DNA from: Cupriavidus metallidurans CH34
Lineage (GTDB): Bacteria > Pseudomonadota > Gammaproteobacteria > Burkholderiales > Burkholderiaceae
DNA: 64,000 nucleotides
Direction: 5' to 3'
Assembly (NCBI RefSeq): GCF_000196015.1
Contig: NC_007973.1
Coordinates: 868,001-932,000 of the forward strand
The notes below the pieces were generated by a model. The model was not told where the DNA came from, searched no databases, and saw only the letters and a program-made list of their open reading frames with translations. Shown here piece by piece: positions 1 through 8,344 of this stretch. Both the position numbers and the translations under genes were made by a program. Position 1 is the first letter of the stretch, and each line of letters starts with the position of its first letter.

Positions 1-36
1 TGCTCGACGGCGGTGCGTATCCGGGGACGTTCTGAC

Positions 37-459
37 ATGCGCAGCAAGCCACGCATCGCGCTGATCGCGCACGATCGCAAGAAGGATGACATCGTCGCGT
101 TCGCGGGTCGCCATCGGGACTTCCTGGCTCAATGCGACCTGTTGGCCACCGGCACCACCGGCGGCCGGATCGCTGCCGAAACGGGGCTGCCTGTCGCGCG
201 GATGCTGTCCGGCCCGTGGGGCGGTGACCTGCAGATCGGCGCGCAACTCGCGGAAGGCCGCGTCACCGCGGTGGTCTTCCTGCGCGATCCGATGACGCCG
301 CAGCCGCACGAACCGGATATCAACGCGCTGGTGCGCGCGTGTGACGTGCACAACGTGCCATGCGCGACGAACCTTGCCACGGCGGAACTGGTGGTCGTGG
401 AACTAGCGCGGATCTGCTTTGAGGAAGATCAGGCAGCCGCCGACGACGCGGCACCCTGA
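37..459 (+). CDS. mgsA: Methylglyoxal synthase
   Basis: Converts dihydroxyacetone phosphate to methylglyoxal and phosphate, a cytoplasmic bypass of lower glycolysis that relieves sugar-phosphate stress. The 140-residue product follows the family closely: the N-terminal [11 protein letters not shown] segment (His12, Lys16), the phosphate-binding LLATGTTGG loop, [14 protein letters not shown] with the catalytic-type Asp, and the [11 protein letters not shown] segment with the conserved His and Asp. E. coli MgsA is 152 residues. I chose the ATG at 37 because family homology starts there. A GTG at 13 is in frame and the frame is open to the window edge, so an upstream start is not excluded. Confidence 0.93.
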   Translation: MRSKPRIALIAHDRKKDDIVAFAGRHRDFLAQCDLLATGTTGGRIAAETGLPVARMLSGPWGGDLQIGAQLAEGRVTAVVFLRDPMTPQPHEPDINALVRACDVHNVPCATNLATAELVVVELARICFEEDQAAADDAAP

Positions 460-483
460 GGAAGTACGGTAGAAGTACGGCAG

Positions 484-777
484 TCAGCGCGACCGCACGG
501 TGGTCGCGCTGGCGCGCATTTCAGCCTGGCGCAGGATATGCGGCGGCAGGCGCTTCAGAATCAGATGGATGGCGAGTGGAATCAGCACGACGTCGTCCAC
601 GATGCCGAGTCCGGCGATGAAGTCGGGAATCAGGTCGATCGGCGAGATCGCGTAGAGCAGCAGCCCGGCTGCGGCGGGTTTCAGCCACGGCGGCGAGTCC
701 GGGTGGCGCAGGGCAAACCAGAATAGCCGGCCGTCACGTCGTACCAGCGTCCACAGGGCTGAGAATCGTTTCCACAT
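484..777 (-). CDS. DUF1232 (YkvA-like) small membrane protein
   Basis: A 97-residue protein with one long hydrophobic stretch (about residues 33-75) holding the SPIDLIPDFI motif that defines the DUF1232/YkvA family. The biochemical role of this family is not established. It is convergent with mgsA (25 bp apart) and stands alone. The basic C-terminus (TTVRSR) and Trp/Arg-rich N-terminus fit a membrane-associated topology. Assignment to the family is firm; no function is proposed. Confidence 0.85.
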   Translation of the reverse strand: MWKRFSALWTLVRRDGRLFWFALRHPDSPPWLKPAAAGLLLYAISPIDLIPDFIAGLGIVDDVVLIPLAIHLILKRLPPHILRQAEMRASATTVRSR

Positions 778-862
778 GGTGGGCCTCCTCGATCACATGT
801 CACGCATGTGCGTGAACCGGTAGGTTGGGCTGCCCGGAGCCGATTCAAGTTCCTTCGGTTTT

Positions 863-893
863 CTCCCCACTCCCGCAAGACGGGAGTGGGGAG
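863..893. repeat. Perfect 13-bp inverted repeat, 5-nt loop
   Basis: CTCCCCACTCCCG and its exact reverse complement flank the loop CAAGA. It lies 17 bp beyond the stop codon of the BMP-lipoprotein gene on the minus strand. No T-tract follows on either strand, so it is either a factor-assisted terminator/3'-end stabiliser or an extragenic palindromic repeat. Similar CTCCC..GGGAG palindromes are, from memory, common between genes in Burkholderiales. Confidence 0.5.
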
Positions 894-909
894 CCAGTCA
901 CCGGGTCAG

Positions 910-2052
910 TCAGCCCGGAACGTTCCCTTCCACACCGTCCACGTAGAACTTGATGTTGTGGAGGAAGTTGTCGTCGGCCACCTGATCCTTGGTCAGCTGT
1001 TCCTTGCCGGCGTTGTCCTTGAGCGGACCCTTCCAGATCGGCGCGGTGCCGTCGATCACACCCTTCTTGCGCTCTTCCACCAGTGCCTTGACGTCATCCG
1101 GCACCACGGTGTTGAAGCCCTTCAGGTCGATCATGCCTTCCTTCAGGCCCCACCACGTGGTGTTGGGCTTCCACTGGTTGTTGAGCACGTCCTCGACCAC
1201 CTTGTTGTAGTAGACGCCCCACGAGATCACGGACGCGGCCAGGTGAGCCTTCTCGCCGAACTTGCTCATGTCGCTGTCCCAGCCGAATGCGTACACACCC
1301 TTTTCCTGGGCGGTCTGCACCACGGCGGCCGAGTCGGTGTTCTGCATCAGCATGTCCACGCCCTGGCCGATCAGCGTCGTGGCGGCTTCACGTTCCTTGC
1401 CCGGATCGAACCACTTGTTGACCCAGACCACCTTGACCGTGGCCTTCGGGTTCACGCTGCGCGCGCCCAGCGTGAACGAGTCGATGTTGCGGATCACTTC
1501 AGGGATCGGCACCGACGCCACCACGCCCATCTTGCCGGTCTTGCTCATCTTGCCAGCCACCACGCCAGCCAGGTACGCGCCCTCATAGGTGCGCACGTCG
1601 TACTGCGCCAGGTTCTCGGCGGTCTTGAAGCCGGTGGCGTGCTCGAACTTGACGTCCGGGAACTCCTTGGCCACCTTCAGCATGGATTCCATGTAGCCGA
1701 ACGTGGTGCCGAAGATCAGCTTGTTGCCCTGGCTGGCCAGGTCCCGGAACACACGCTCGGCGTCAGCGGCGGACTCGGGCACGTTCTCGACGAAGGTGGT
1801 CTTTACCTTGTCGCCGAACTTGGCTTCGACGGCCTTGCGGCCCGCGTCGTGGGCATAGGTCCAGCCGGCGTCGCCGACCGGTCCGATGTAGACGAACGCC
1901 ACCTTCAGCGGCTCGGCAGCCGCAGCGGCCGGCGCAGATGCCGGGGCGGCGGTTTCGGCCGGCTTCTCGGCTTCCTTCTTGCCGCAGCCGGCCAGCGCCA
2001 GTACTGCGGTGGCGGCCAGGGCCGCGAGGGTGGTCCTGCGTGTGACGATCAT
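910..2052 (-). CDS. BMP-family ABC transporter substrate-binding lipoprotein
   Basis: Periplasmic receptor of the Bmp/PnrA/Med family (nucleoside- or purine-type ABC importers). The N-terminus has Arg-Arg, a hydrophobic core and the lipobox LAGC with Cys23, so it is probably a lipoprotein; an Ala/Pro-rich linker (about 28-47) precedes the binding domain beginning LKVAFVYIGPVGDAGWTY, the family signature. 380 residues is usual. It is the first gene of a four-gene minus-strand set with two permeases and an ATPase lying upstream in coordinate order, all on one strand. Related systems import purine nucleosides or related compounds; the substrate here is inferred only from family. Confidence 0.9.
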   Translation of the reverse strand: MIVTRRTTLAALAATAVLALAGCGKKEAEKPAETAAPASAPAAAAAEPLKVAFVYIGPVGDAGWTYAHDAGRKAVEAKFGDKVKTTFVENVPESAADAERVFRDLASQGNKLIFGTTFGYMESMLKVAKEFPDVKFEHATGFKTAENLAQYDVRTYEGAYLAGVVAGKMSKTGKMGVVASVPIPEVIRNIDSFTLGARSVNPKATVKVVWVNKWFDPGKEREAATTLIGQGVDMLMQNTDSAAVVQTAQEKGVYAFGWDSDMSKFGEKAHLAASVISWGVYYNKVVEDVLNNQWKPNTTWWGLKEGMIDLKGFNTVVPDDVKALVEERKKGVIDGTAPIWKGPLKDNAGKEQLTKDQVADDNFLHNIKFYVDGVEGNVPG

Positions 2053-2132
2053 CGATCTCTCCTAGTAGAACGTCTTGTGATGCGTTTGTGATTCGAGTTG
2101 TGGTTCGACTTCGTTTGACTGCTGAAAACGGG

Positions 2133-3053
2133 TCACGCGTTGCCGGGGCGGAACGGCTTGCCGAGCGAGGCCGGCATGTTCAGGCGGATCCAGGCCGGAT
2201 TACGCGAAATCAATGCCAGCACGACGATCGTCGCCGCGTACGGCAGCATCGACAGGAACTGCGACGGCACCGATACGCCGATACCCTGCAGGTAGAACTG
2301 CAGGATCGTCACGCCGCCGAACAGCCATGCGCCGATCAGCACGCGGCCCGGACGCCAGGTTGCGAACGTGGTCAGTGCAAGTGCGATCCAGCCACGGCCG
2401 GCCACGAGGTTTTCCACCCACATCGGCGTGTAGACCAGCGACAGGTACGCGCCGGCAAGGCCGCAGCACGCACCGCCGAACAGCAGCGCGCAGAAGCGGA
2501 TCCAGCGCACCGGATAGCCGAGCGCGTGCGCCGATTCGGGCGATTCGCCGATCGCGCGCAGTGTCAGGCCAGCGCGTGTGCGGAACAGGAACCACATGAT
2601 GGCGAAACACAGGGCCAGGCTGAAATAGACCATCCAGTGGTGCTGGAAGAACGCCGGGCCGACGAATGGCAGATCGGACAGATATGGGACCGACTTGGCC
2701 TGCGCGGGCATGGCGTAACCGACAAAGCGCTGGGCGATGAATGCCGACAGGCCCGTGCCGAAGATCGACAACGCCAGGCCGGTGGCCACCTGATTGGTGG
2801 CCAGTACCAGCGCGAGCCACGAGAACAGCGTGGCCATCAGCATGCCGGCCACGGCGCCCGCGACAAAGCCGAGCATCGGCGACTGGGTCTGGTAGCCGAC
2901 CATGAAGCCGAATGCGGCGGCCACCAGCATCATGCCTTCGGCACCAAGGTTGAGCACGCCGGCGCGTTCGTTGATGAGCAGACCGAGCGCGGCCAGCAGC
3001 AGCGGAGTGCCGGCGTTGATCGCTGTGGCGATCAGGGGAGCGAGTTGTTCCAT
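2133..3053 (-). CDS. ABC transporter permease (BMP/nucleoside type, short subunit)
   Basis: Inner-membrane permease of 306 residues with about 8-10 hydrophobic segments, of the BPD_transp_2 type. The start reads [20 protein letters not shown] and the motif [18 protein letters not shown] is typical of YufQ/NupC-like permeases that partner BMP lipoproteins. It lies 18 bp downstream of the longer permease and 80 bp upstream of the lipoprotein gene, in one operon. It should form a heterodimeric channel with the neighbouring permease, powered by the double ATPase. Confidence 0.92.
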   Translation of the reverse strand: MEQLAPLIATAINAGTPLLLAALGLLINERAGVLNLGAEGMMLVAAAFGFMVGYQTQSPMLGFVAGAVAGMLMATLFSWLALVLATNQVATGLALSIFGTGLSAFIAQRFVGYAMPAQAKSVPYLSDLPFVGPAFFQHHWMVYFSLALCFAIMWFLFRTRAGLTLRAIGESPESAHALGYPVRWIRFCALLFGGACCGLAGAYLSLVYTPMWVENLVAGRGWIALALTTFATWRPGRVLIGAWLFGGVTILQFYLQGIGVSVPSQFLSMLPYAATIVVLALISRNPAWIRLNMPASLGKPFRPGNA

Positions 3054-3071
3054 GTTCTTGTGGGCTCCGGA

Positions 3072-4166
3072 TCAGGCGGCGCGGGCGCGCCAGCGCAGGC
3101 GGTTATCGATCAGCGTGTCGCAGGCCAGCAGGAAAAACAGCAACATGCCCTGGAACACCCAGCCGATTGCCGACGGCAAGCCCAGTCGGGACTGCGCCAT
3201 CTCACCACCGATATAGAACAGCGACATCACGATGCCGCCAAACACGGCGCCCACCGGATGCAGCCGACCCACGAACGCGACGATGATCGCGGTAAAGCCG
3301 TAGCCCGGCGAGATCGAGGGCAGCAATTGACCGATCGGGCCGGTGACCTCGAATGCGCCAGCGAGCCCGGCTGTGCCGCCTGAGACCATCAGCGCGCTCC
3401 ACAGCGCATTGCGCGACGAGAACCCCGCGTAGCGCGCGGCCAGCGGCGCGGTGCCGCCCACCTGCAGGCGGTATCCGGCGAAGCTGCGGAACACGAACAC
3501 GGTCATGATGACCACGAGCACCAGCATCACCGCGAAGCCCACGTGCAGGCGCGAGCCGGGCAGCAGGTTCGGCAGCAGGAATGCCGAGGAGAACACCTTC
3601 GACTGCGGGAAGTTCATGCCATTCGGGTCCTTGAGCGGCCCGTTGACGACCCACAGCAGCAATTGCTGCGCGATATACGTCAGCATCAGCGAGACCAGGA
3701 TCTCGTTGGCATTGAAGCGATCCTTCAGCAGCGCGGTGACGGATGCCCACACCATGCCGCCGACGACACCCGCCAGCGAAGCCAGCACCAGCACGACGAA
3801 GCCGCTGGTGGTGTTGCCCGGCGTGTCGAACCAGAGCACGGTGGCCCCGGCGAAGATGCCGCCGAGAATGAGCTGGCCGTCCGCGCCGATATTCCACACA
3901 TTGGCGCGATAGCAGACGGAGAGGCCAAGCGCGCAGAGCACGAGCGGCACGGTCTTGAGCAGGACTTCGCCGATCGCCCGCTTGTCCTTGAGCGGATCGA
4001 CCAGAAAGACTTTGAGCGCGGCCATCGGATCCTTGCCGATCAACAGAAACAGCATGGCGCCGAACAACAGCGTCAGCACGATCGCGAACAGCGGCGACGC
4101 ATAGGCCATGCGGCGCGAGGGGACACCGCGCGGCGCGAGCACGACGGGGGAGAGGAGCTTAGCCAT
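3072..4166 (-). CDS. ABC transporter permease (BMP/nucleoside type, long subunit)
   Basis: 364-residue inner-membrane permease of the BPD_transp_2 class, the YufP-like partner. It carries an extra N-terminal extension (about residues 1-20) before the first membrane helix and the conserved stretch VCYRANVWNIGADGQLILGG, the counterpart of the GVLNLGAEG motif in its sister. Its ATG lies inside the 3' end of the ATPase gene (8-bp overlap), which indicates translational coupling. Together the two permeases make the translocation path for the substrate delivered by the BMP lipoprotein. Confidence 0.92.
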   Translation of the reverse strand: MAKLLSPVVLAPRGVPSRRMAYASPLFAIVLTLLFGAMLFLLIGKDPMAALKVFLVDPLKDKRAIGEVLLKTVPLVLCALGLSVCYRANVWNIGADGQLILGGIFAGATVLWFDTPGNTTSGFVVLVLASLAGVVGGMVWASVTALLKDRFNANEILVSLMLTYIAQQLLLWVVNGPLKDPNGMNFPQSKVFSSAFLLPNLLPGSRLHVGFAVMLVLVVIMTVFVFRSFAGYRLQVGGTAPLAARYAGFSSRNALWSALMVSGGTAGLAGAFEVTGPIGQLLPSISPGYGFTAIIVAFVGRLHPVGAVFGGIVMSLFYIGGEMAQSRLGLPSAIGWVFQGMLLFFLLACDTLIDNRLRWRARAA

Positions 4167-5772
4167 GGGCGGTCACCTCCGCGGCAACGCCGTCATGCTC
4201 GCTGGCTGGCCCACCTTCCCATAGCCCGCTCATCCATAGGCCCACTTGCTCGCGCGTGGCCGATTCCACCGGAATCGACGGCGACAGGTGGCCCTTGGCG
4301 ACGACGTGTAGCCGGTCGCAGATCGCGAACAGTTCGTCGAGTTCTTCGGAGACGACGAGGATTGCGCAGCCGGTGGCCTTGAGCGCCAGGATCTCGTTGT
4401 GGATCTGGGCGGCGGCGCCGACGTCGACGCCCCAGGTTGGCTGGGCAACGATCAGCACCTTCGGGCCGGTCTCGATCTCGCGGCCGACAATGAACTTCTG
4501 CAGGTTCCCGCCCGAAAGGCTGCGCGCCAGCGCGGCGGGGCCGCTTGCCTTGACGCGGAAGCGGTTGATGATGCCGGCCGCCAGGCCATCGGCGGCCTTC
4601 GGCGACACCATGCCATGGCGGACGAACGGCGGCGTCTGGTGAGAGAGCAGCGTGTTCGCCGACAGGCTCATGCCCGGCACCGCGCCACGGCCCAGGCGCT
4701 CCTCGGGAACGAAGGCCAGGCCGGCGCGGCGACGGCCACGCGCGTCAAGCTTGCCGACCGCCTTGCCGTCGAGATGCACAGCTGTACCTGCCGTGCGTGC
4801 GTCTTCGCCGGACAGCGCGGCCAGCAGCTCCTGCTGGCCATTGCCGGAAACGCCGGCGATGCCGACGATCTCGCCCGCATGGACATCCAGCGAGATACGT
4901 TGCAGCTCCGTGGCGAACTGGTGCGTGGGCGGCAGCGACAGATCGCGCACGGCAAGCCGGACCGGGCCGCGTTCGGCAGTCACGCGGGCTTCGCGCGGCG
5001 GCTCGCCGCCAATCATCATGCGCGACAGCGACGCGGCGCTTTGCTCGCGCGGATCGCACACACCCGTGACCTTGCCCATTCGCATCACCGTCGCGTGATG
5101 GCACAGCGCGCGGATCTCGTCGAGCTTGTGGCTGATATAGAGAATGCTTGTGCCCTCGGCGGCCAACTGGCGCAGCGTGACGAAGAGCGTTTCCACGGCC
5201 TGCGGAGTCAGGACCGAAGTGGGCTCGTCGAGAATCAGCAACTGGGGATTGGCCAGCAGCGCGCGCACGATCTCTACGCGCTGGCGTTCGCCCACGGAGA
5301 GCGTGTGCACGTGCCGGTGCGGCTCCAGCGGCAGGCCGTAGCGTTCGGCCGTGGCGCGAATTCGCTCGGCGAGCTGCTTCATGCTGCCGATGTCCTTGGG
5401 GGGCAGCCCAAGCGCGATGTTCTCGGTCACGGTCAGCGTATCGAACAGCGAGAAATGCTGGAAGACCATCGCGATGCCCAGGTTGCGGGCGTCGTGCGGG
5501 CTGTTGATCGACACCGGCGCCCCATTGAAGTGCACCTCGCCGGCGTCGGGACGAACCGCGCCGAAGATGATCTTCATGAGGGTGGATTTGCCGGCGCCGT
5601 TTTCGCCAAGGACGGCATGGATTTCGCCGGGCGCGACGCTAAGGCTGACGTCGTCATTGGCGGTCACGCCGGGATAGCGCTTGGTGATATGCGCAAGCGC
5701 CAGCCTGGAGGGAGTTTGTAATGTCACTGAGGCGGCTCGAATTGTTGTGGCAGCAACGTTGAGATCAGGCAC
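4159..5772 (-). CDS. ABC transporter ATP-binding protein, fused double ATPase (BMP/nucleoside type)
   Basis: 537 residues with two tandem ABC domains, as in YufO, RbsA and MglA. Domain 1 has Walker A GENGAGKST (56-64), signature LSVGERQR (158-165) and Walker B LLILDEP ending at 184. Domain 2 has the degenerate P-loop GVSGNGQQE usual for this class, and signature LSGGNLQK. It starts with GTG at 5770-5772; homology begins near residue 22, so a start a few codons later is possible. It is the promoter-proximal gene of the operon and hydrolyses ATP for import. The 277-bp upstream gap should hold the operon promoter. Confidence 0.92.
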   Translation of the reverse strand: MPDLNVAATTIRAASVTLQTPSRLALAHITKRYPGVTANDDVSLSVAPGEIHAVLGENGAGKSTLMKIIFGAVRPDAGEVHFNGAPVSINSPHDARNLGIAMVFQHFSLFDTLTVTENIALGLPPKDIGSMKQLAERIRATAERYGLPLEPHRHVHTLSVGERQRVEIVRALLANPQLLILDEPTSVLTPQAVETLFVTLRQLAAEGTSILYISHKLDEIRALCHHATVMRMGKVTGVCDPREQSAASLSRMMIGGEPPREARVTAERGPVRLAVRDLSLPPTHQFATELQRISLDVHAGEIVGIAGVSGNGQQELLAALSGEDARTAGTAVHLDGKAVGKLDARGRRRAGLAFVPEERLGRGAVPGMSLSANTLLSHQTPPFVRHGMVSPKAADGLAAGIINRFRVKASGPAALARSLSGGNLQKFIVGREIETGPKVLIVAQPTWGVDVGAAAQIHNEILALKATGCAILVVSEELDELFAICDRLHVVAKGHLSPSIPVESATREQVGLWMSGLWEGGPASEHDGVAAEVTAHG

Positions 5773-5960
5773 GTGACAGCGGCTGTGCGTGGCGCAGCAT
5801 CGCTGCGCGGCAGGTCGTCATCATCATGGTTGCGTGATGCCCGGAATTTGCGGTGAATTATATAAGTGCGTGGGGGTTCGGCGGGTCACTTTGCCCCCTT
5901 TCCCATGCCCCACAACGGTTCCAGGAAGGTTGCAAGTCGCGTGCCGACCACAGTGGCAAA

Positions 5961-6003
5961 GAAAAACCGCCGCTGGGCCGGGGAAACCCCGACCCAGCGG
6001 CGG
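5961..6003 (-). terminator. Rho-independent terminator of the pirin gene
   Basis: CCGCCGCTGGG and CCCAGCGGCGG form an 11-bp perfect stem (5967-5977 with 5993-6003). Read on the minus strand the stem is followed by TTTTTC. It lies 47 bp past the pirin stop codon. Confidence 0.85.
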
Positions 6004-6049
6004 CTGGGTGCACGTCGGGCGCGTCGGGCGACGCGCTCAGACGGTCAGG

Positions 6050-6973
6050 TCAACTGGCCTGATTCGCCGGAATCGTGGCGAAACGGCCATCGCGGAAGTC
6101 TGCCAGGGTCTGGTAGATCTGATCCTGCGTATTCATCACGAACGGGCCGTACTGCGCGATCGGCTCGTTCAGCGGCTGACCTGCGATCAGCAGGAAGCGC
6201 GCGTCCTCATCGGCCTTGATCACGACCCCGTCGGCGCGGGTGGCGTTGTCGAGCACCCCCATGCGCTGGGCCTCAACCACGGCGCCATCGGCGTCGCCCA
6301 CGGTGACCGCGCCGCGATAGACGTAGAGGAACGCGTTATGGCCGGCCGTCAGCGTCTGCGCGAACGTCTGGCCCGCGGGCAGGTGCACGTCCAGGTACAG
6401 CGGCTGGGTAACCGGCCGCGTCACCGCACCTGCCACCCCATGCGAGGCGCCCGCCAGGACGCGCACGGTGCCGCCCGATGGCAGCGCCACGGTCGGGATG
6501 GCCGACGCCGGCATGTCGCGATACCACGGCGTCGTCATCTTGTCCGCGGCCGGCAGGTTCAGCCAGAGCTGGAAGCCTTCCATGCGGCCGTCCTCCTGCT
6601 CGGGCAGTTCCGAGTGCACCACGCCGGCGCCCGCCACCATCCATTGCGCGCCGCCGTTTTCCAGCAGGCCTTCATGGCCGGCGCTGTCGCGGTGACGCAT
6701 ACGGCCGGCCAGCATGTAGGTGATGGTCTCGAAGCCGCGGTGCGGGTGATCGGGGAAGCCGCCGATGTAGTCGTCCTTGTTGTCGGTGCCAAAGGCATCG
6801 AGCATCAGGAACGGATCGAGCCTGCGCTGCAGGTTCTGCGTCAGCACGCGGGTCAGCTTGACGCCGGCGCCGTCGGATGTGGCGATGCCGCGAACCACGC
6901 GGTCCACGCTGCGCGAGCGCTGCACGGTTTCCGTGGCGGTTGCCGGAACGGTCTGGATGCGGGTGGTGTCCAT
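6050..6973 (-). CDS. Pirin family protein (cupin; possible quercetin 2,3-dioxygenase)
   Basis: 307-residue bicupin of the pirin family. The metal ligands can be placed by motif: HPHRGFET gives His76 and His78, and VVHSE gives His120 and Glu122, matching the HxH...H.E set of pirins. Bacterial pirins such as YhhW are reported to oxidise quercetin; others have regulatory roles, so substrate is open. A monocistronic unit on the minus strand with its own terminator. The start at 6973 is an ATG closely preceded by a purine-rich stretch (GGAGAGAAATTC). Confidence 0.92.
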   Translation of the reverse strand: MDTTRIQTVPATATETVQRSRSVDRVVRGIATSDGAGVKLTRVLTQNLQRRLDPFLMLDAFGTDNKDDYIGGFPDHPHRGFETITYMLAGRMRHRDSAGHEGLLENGGAQWMVAGAGVVHSELPEQEDGRMEGFQLWLNLPAADKMTTPWYRDMPASAIPTVALPSGGTVRVLAGASHGVAGAVTRPVTQPLYLDVHLPAGQTFAQTLTAGHNAFLYVYRGAVTVGDADGAVVEAQRMGVLDNATRADGVVIKADEDARFLLIAGQPLNEPIAQYGPFVMNTQDQIYQTLADFRDGRFATIPANQAS

Positions 6974-7180
6974 GAATTTCTCTCCATTGAGACGGCGCTC
7001 TGGCCGTCGGATCTACCCACTCAATGTAAGGCTTTGGCGCCAAAGCGGTAGTGGGGCAGGAGGCAACAGATTGTTCTGTGCATGGGACGAAAATGGGTGT
7101 GTCCTGCGCATTTTTGCAACGCCGCAGCGGCCGAAAAATGCCGGTGAAATCGGGTCGTTGAGGCGTCAGAATTCGCGAAG
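6974..7180. other. Intergenic region upstream of pirin gene
   Basis: About 200 bp with no credible gene on either strand. It should hold the pirin promoter (minus strand) and the upstream part of the plus-strand promoter at 7181-7209. I see no clear operator or repeat in it. Confidence 0.4.
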
Positions 7181-7209
7181 ATGACGAAATCGCAGAAGAT
7201 GTGTATAAT
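7181..7209 (+). promoter_or_regulatory. Sigma70-like promoter of the 7215-7553 transcript
   Basis: A perfect TATAAT -10 box at 7204-7209, preceded by TGTG, and ATGACG (4 of 6 to TTGACA) at 7181-7186 with 17-bp spacing. Perfect -10 hexamers are rare in this GC-rich window. The predicted start is near 7215, about 400 bp before the first codon of the osmoprotectant operon. Confidence 0.65.
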
Positions 7210-7214
7210 AGCGC

Positions 7215-7553
7215 TCTCTTTGTCATCCGTTGACGTGAATTTCGATGGGCTCGGACCTTTCCTGAACCCCGCGAAGCGTTATCCGCCAACGGCCGATTGA
7301 CCTGGCGGCGCTCCACCGAAGCGCGTTTGACACGACATCAGTCGCCGCCACTGGCCAGCCCTCCGGGTTGCGCCGCAATCTGCGGGTTCTGGCTTCTTGC
7401 TCGAACCCCATCAACAGGGTGATTCGCCACTGCCATCGGTGGTGTGACACCCGAAAGTCCGTCCGCCGGCAATCGTGCCGGTCATGGCGGCAAGGCAATC
7501 TGAAACGGGCCCCGGCGGGCACCCCCAATCAACTCCGCCGGCCCCTTTGTTTT
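7215..7553 (+). ncRNA. Candidate structured RNA or long leader, unassigned
   Basis: A roughly 340-nt stretch bounded by a strong promoter-like site and a terminator-like hairpin, with no plausible protein. It is dense in hairpins: GGCGGCG (7314-7320) with CGCCGCC; CAGCCC/GGGTTG; CCGCA-ATC-TGCGG; GGGTTC...GAACCC; a nested GGGTG(CCACTG..CGGTGG)CACCC; and CCGGCA-ATCG-TGCCGG inside CCGCC...GGCGG. I tried tmRNA, RNase P RNA, 6S RNA and common riboswitches and none fits on recalled consensus motifs. It could be a stand-alone small RNA or a leader regulating the downstream transporter operon. Confidence 0.4.
7507..7553 (+). terminator. Terminator-like hairpin before osmoprotectant operon
   Basis: GGGCC-CCGGCGG pairs with CCGCCGGCCC (a two-base bulge) and is followed by TTTGTTTT at 7546-7553. 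It either ends the 7215-7553 RNA or is an attenuator for the operon starting at 7618. Confidence 0.6.
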
Positions 7554-7617
7554 CCGCATTTCGGAAGTGGCGGCGAAATCTCTTTCGCTTTTCGTTCCGG
7601 AAGAGGAGAGAGGGAAT

Positions 7618-8334
7618 ATGTCAAAGCAAACCATCCGGGCCTTTGCCTGGAGTGGCGTCGTTGCCGTCGCACTGGCGGGACTCGTCGCCTGGATTGGCGT
7701 CGATGTGATCAGCCAGTACCAGGAACGCCTGTTCTACGATGTGGCGGATCACCTGCGCCTCGTGGCCATTTCGATGGCGCTCGCGCTGGCCACCGGCATC
7801 CCCGCCGGAATCGGACTGAGCCGCCCCTGCATGCACCGCTGGGCCGACCGGCTGATGCAGATCTTCAACGTCGGCAACACCGTGCCTTCGCTGGCGGTGC
7901 TGGCGCTGGCGCTGGCGGTGCTCGGCATTGGCGAACGGCCCGCCATCCTGGCGCTGTGGCTGGCATCGCTGCTGCCGATCGTGCGCAATACCTACGAGGG
8001 CCTGCGCAATGTGTCGCCTGCCTTGCTCGAAGCCGCGCGCGGCATCGGCATGACGCCGTGCCAGCAACTGATCCGCGTGGAACTGCCCAATGCGCTGCCC
8101 GTGATCCTGGCCGGCGTGCGTATCAGCCTGGTGATCAATGTTGGCACCGTGCCGCTGTCATTCCTGATCGGTGCCAACAGCCTTGGCGAACTGATCTTCC
8201 CGGGCATCTACCTGAACAACCAGTCGCTCCTGCTGCTGGGTGCCGGCGCCACCGCGCTGCTGGCCCTCACGCTGGACGCGCTGTTCGCCACCGCTGGCCA
8301 TGTCTACCTGCGCCGCCGCGGGCTGGCACGCTGA
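7618..8334 (+). CDS. Osmoprotectant/quaternary amine ABC transporter permease
   Basis: Inner-membrane permease of 238 residues, of the OpuB/OpuC/YehW class that carries glycine betaine, choline or related compounds. Motifs: FNVGNTVPSLAVLALALAVLGIG and ARGIGMTPCQQL with PNALPVILAGVRIS, the EAA-type loop that contacts the ATPase. The ATG at 7618 has a strong GAGGAGAGAGGGA ribosome-binding region; an in-frame upstream start at 7567 would read through it and was rejected. First gene of a tight four-gene operon with a receptor, a second permease and an ATPase. Confidence 0.92.
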   Translation: MSKQTIRAFAWSGVVAVALAGLVAWIGVDVISQYQERLFYDVADHLRLVAISMALALATGIPAGIGLSRPCMHRWADRLMQIFNVGNTVPSLAVLALALAVLGIGERPAILALWLASLLPIVRNTYEGLRNVSPALLEAARGIGMTPCQQLIRVELPNALPVILAGVRISLVINVGTVPLSFLIGANSLGELIFPGIYLNNQSLLLLGAGATALLALTLDALFATAGHVYLRRRGLAR

Positions 8335-8344
8335 GGAATCATCC

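Noticed and set aside
808..2091. 427-residue plus-strand frame opposite the BMP lipoprotein gene
   Set aside because: Rich in His, Arg, Leu and Val in a pattern typical of antisense frames in GC-rich DNA; the minus-strand gene is a clear family member.
7223..7528. 101-residue minus-strand frame in the candidate RNA
   Set aside because: No family features, no ribosome site, and it covers strongly paired DNA with a plus-strand promoter.
7215..7553. tmRNA, RNase P RNA, 6S RNA or known riboswitch identity for the candidate RNA
   Set aside because: No tag peptide or CCA-ended tRNA-like part, no GAGGAAAGUCC block, not one long bubble hairpin, and no TPP, cobalamin, FMN, glycine, SAM or guanidine consensus.
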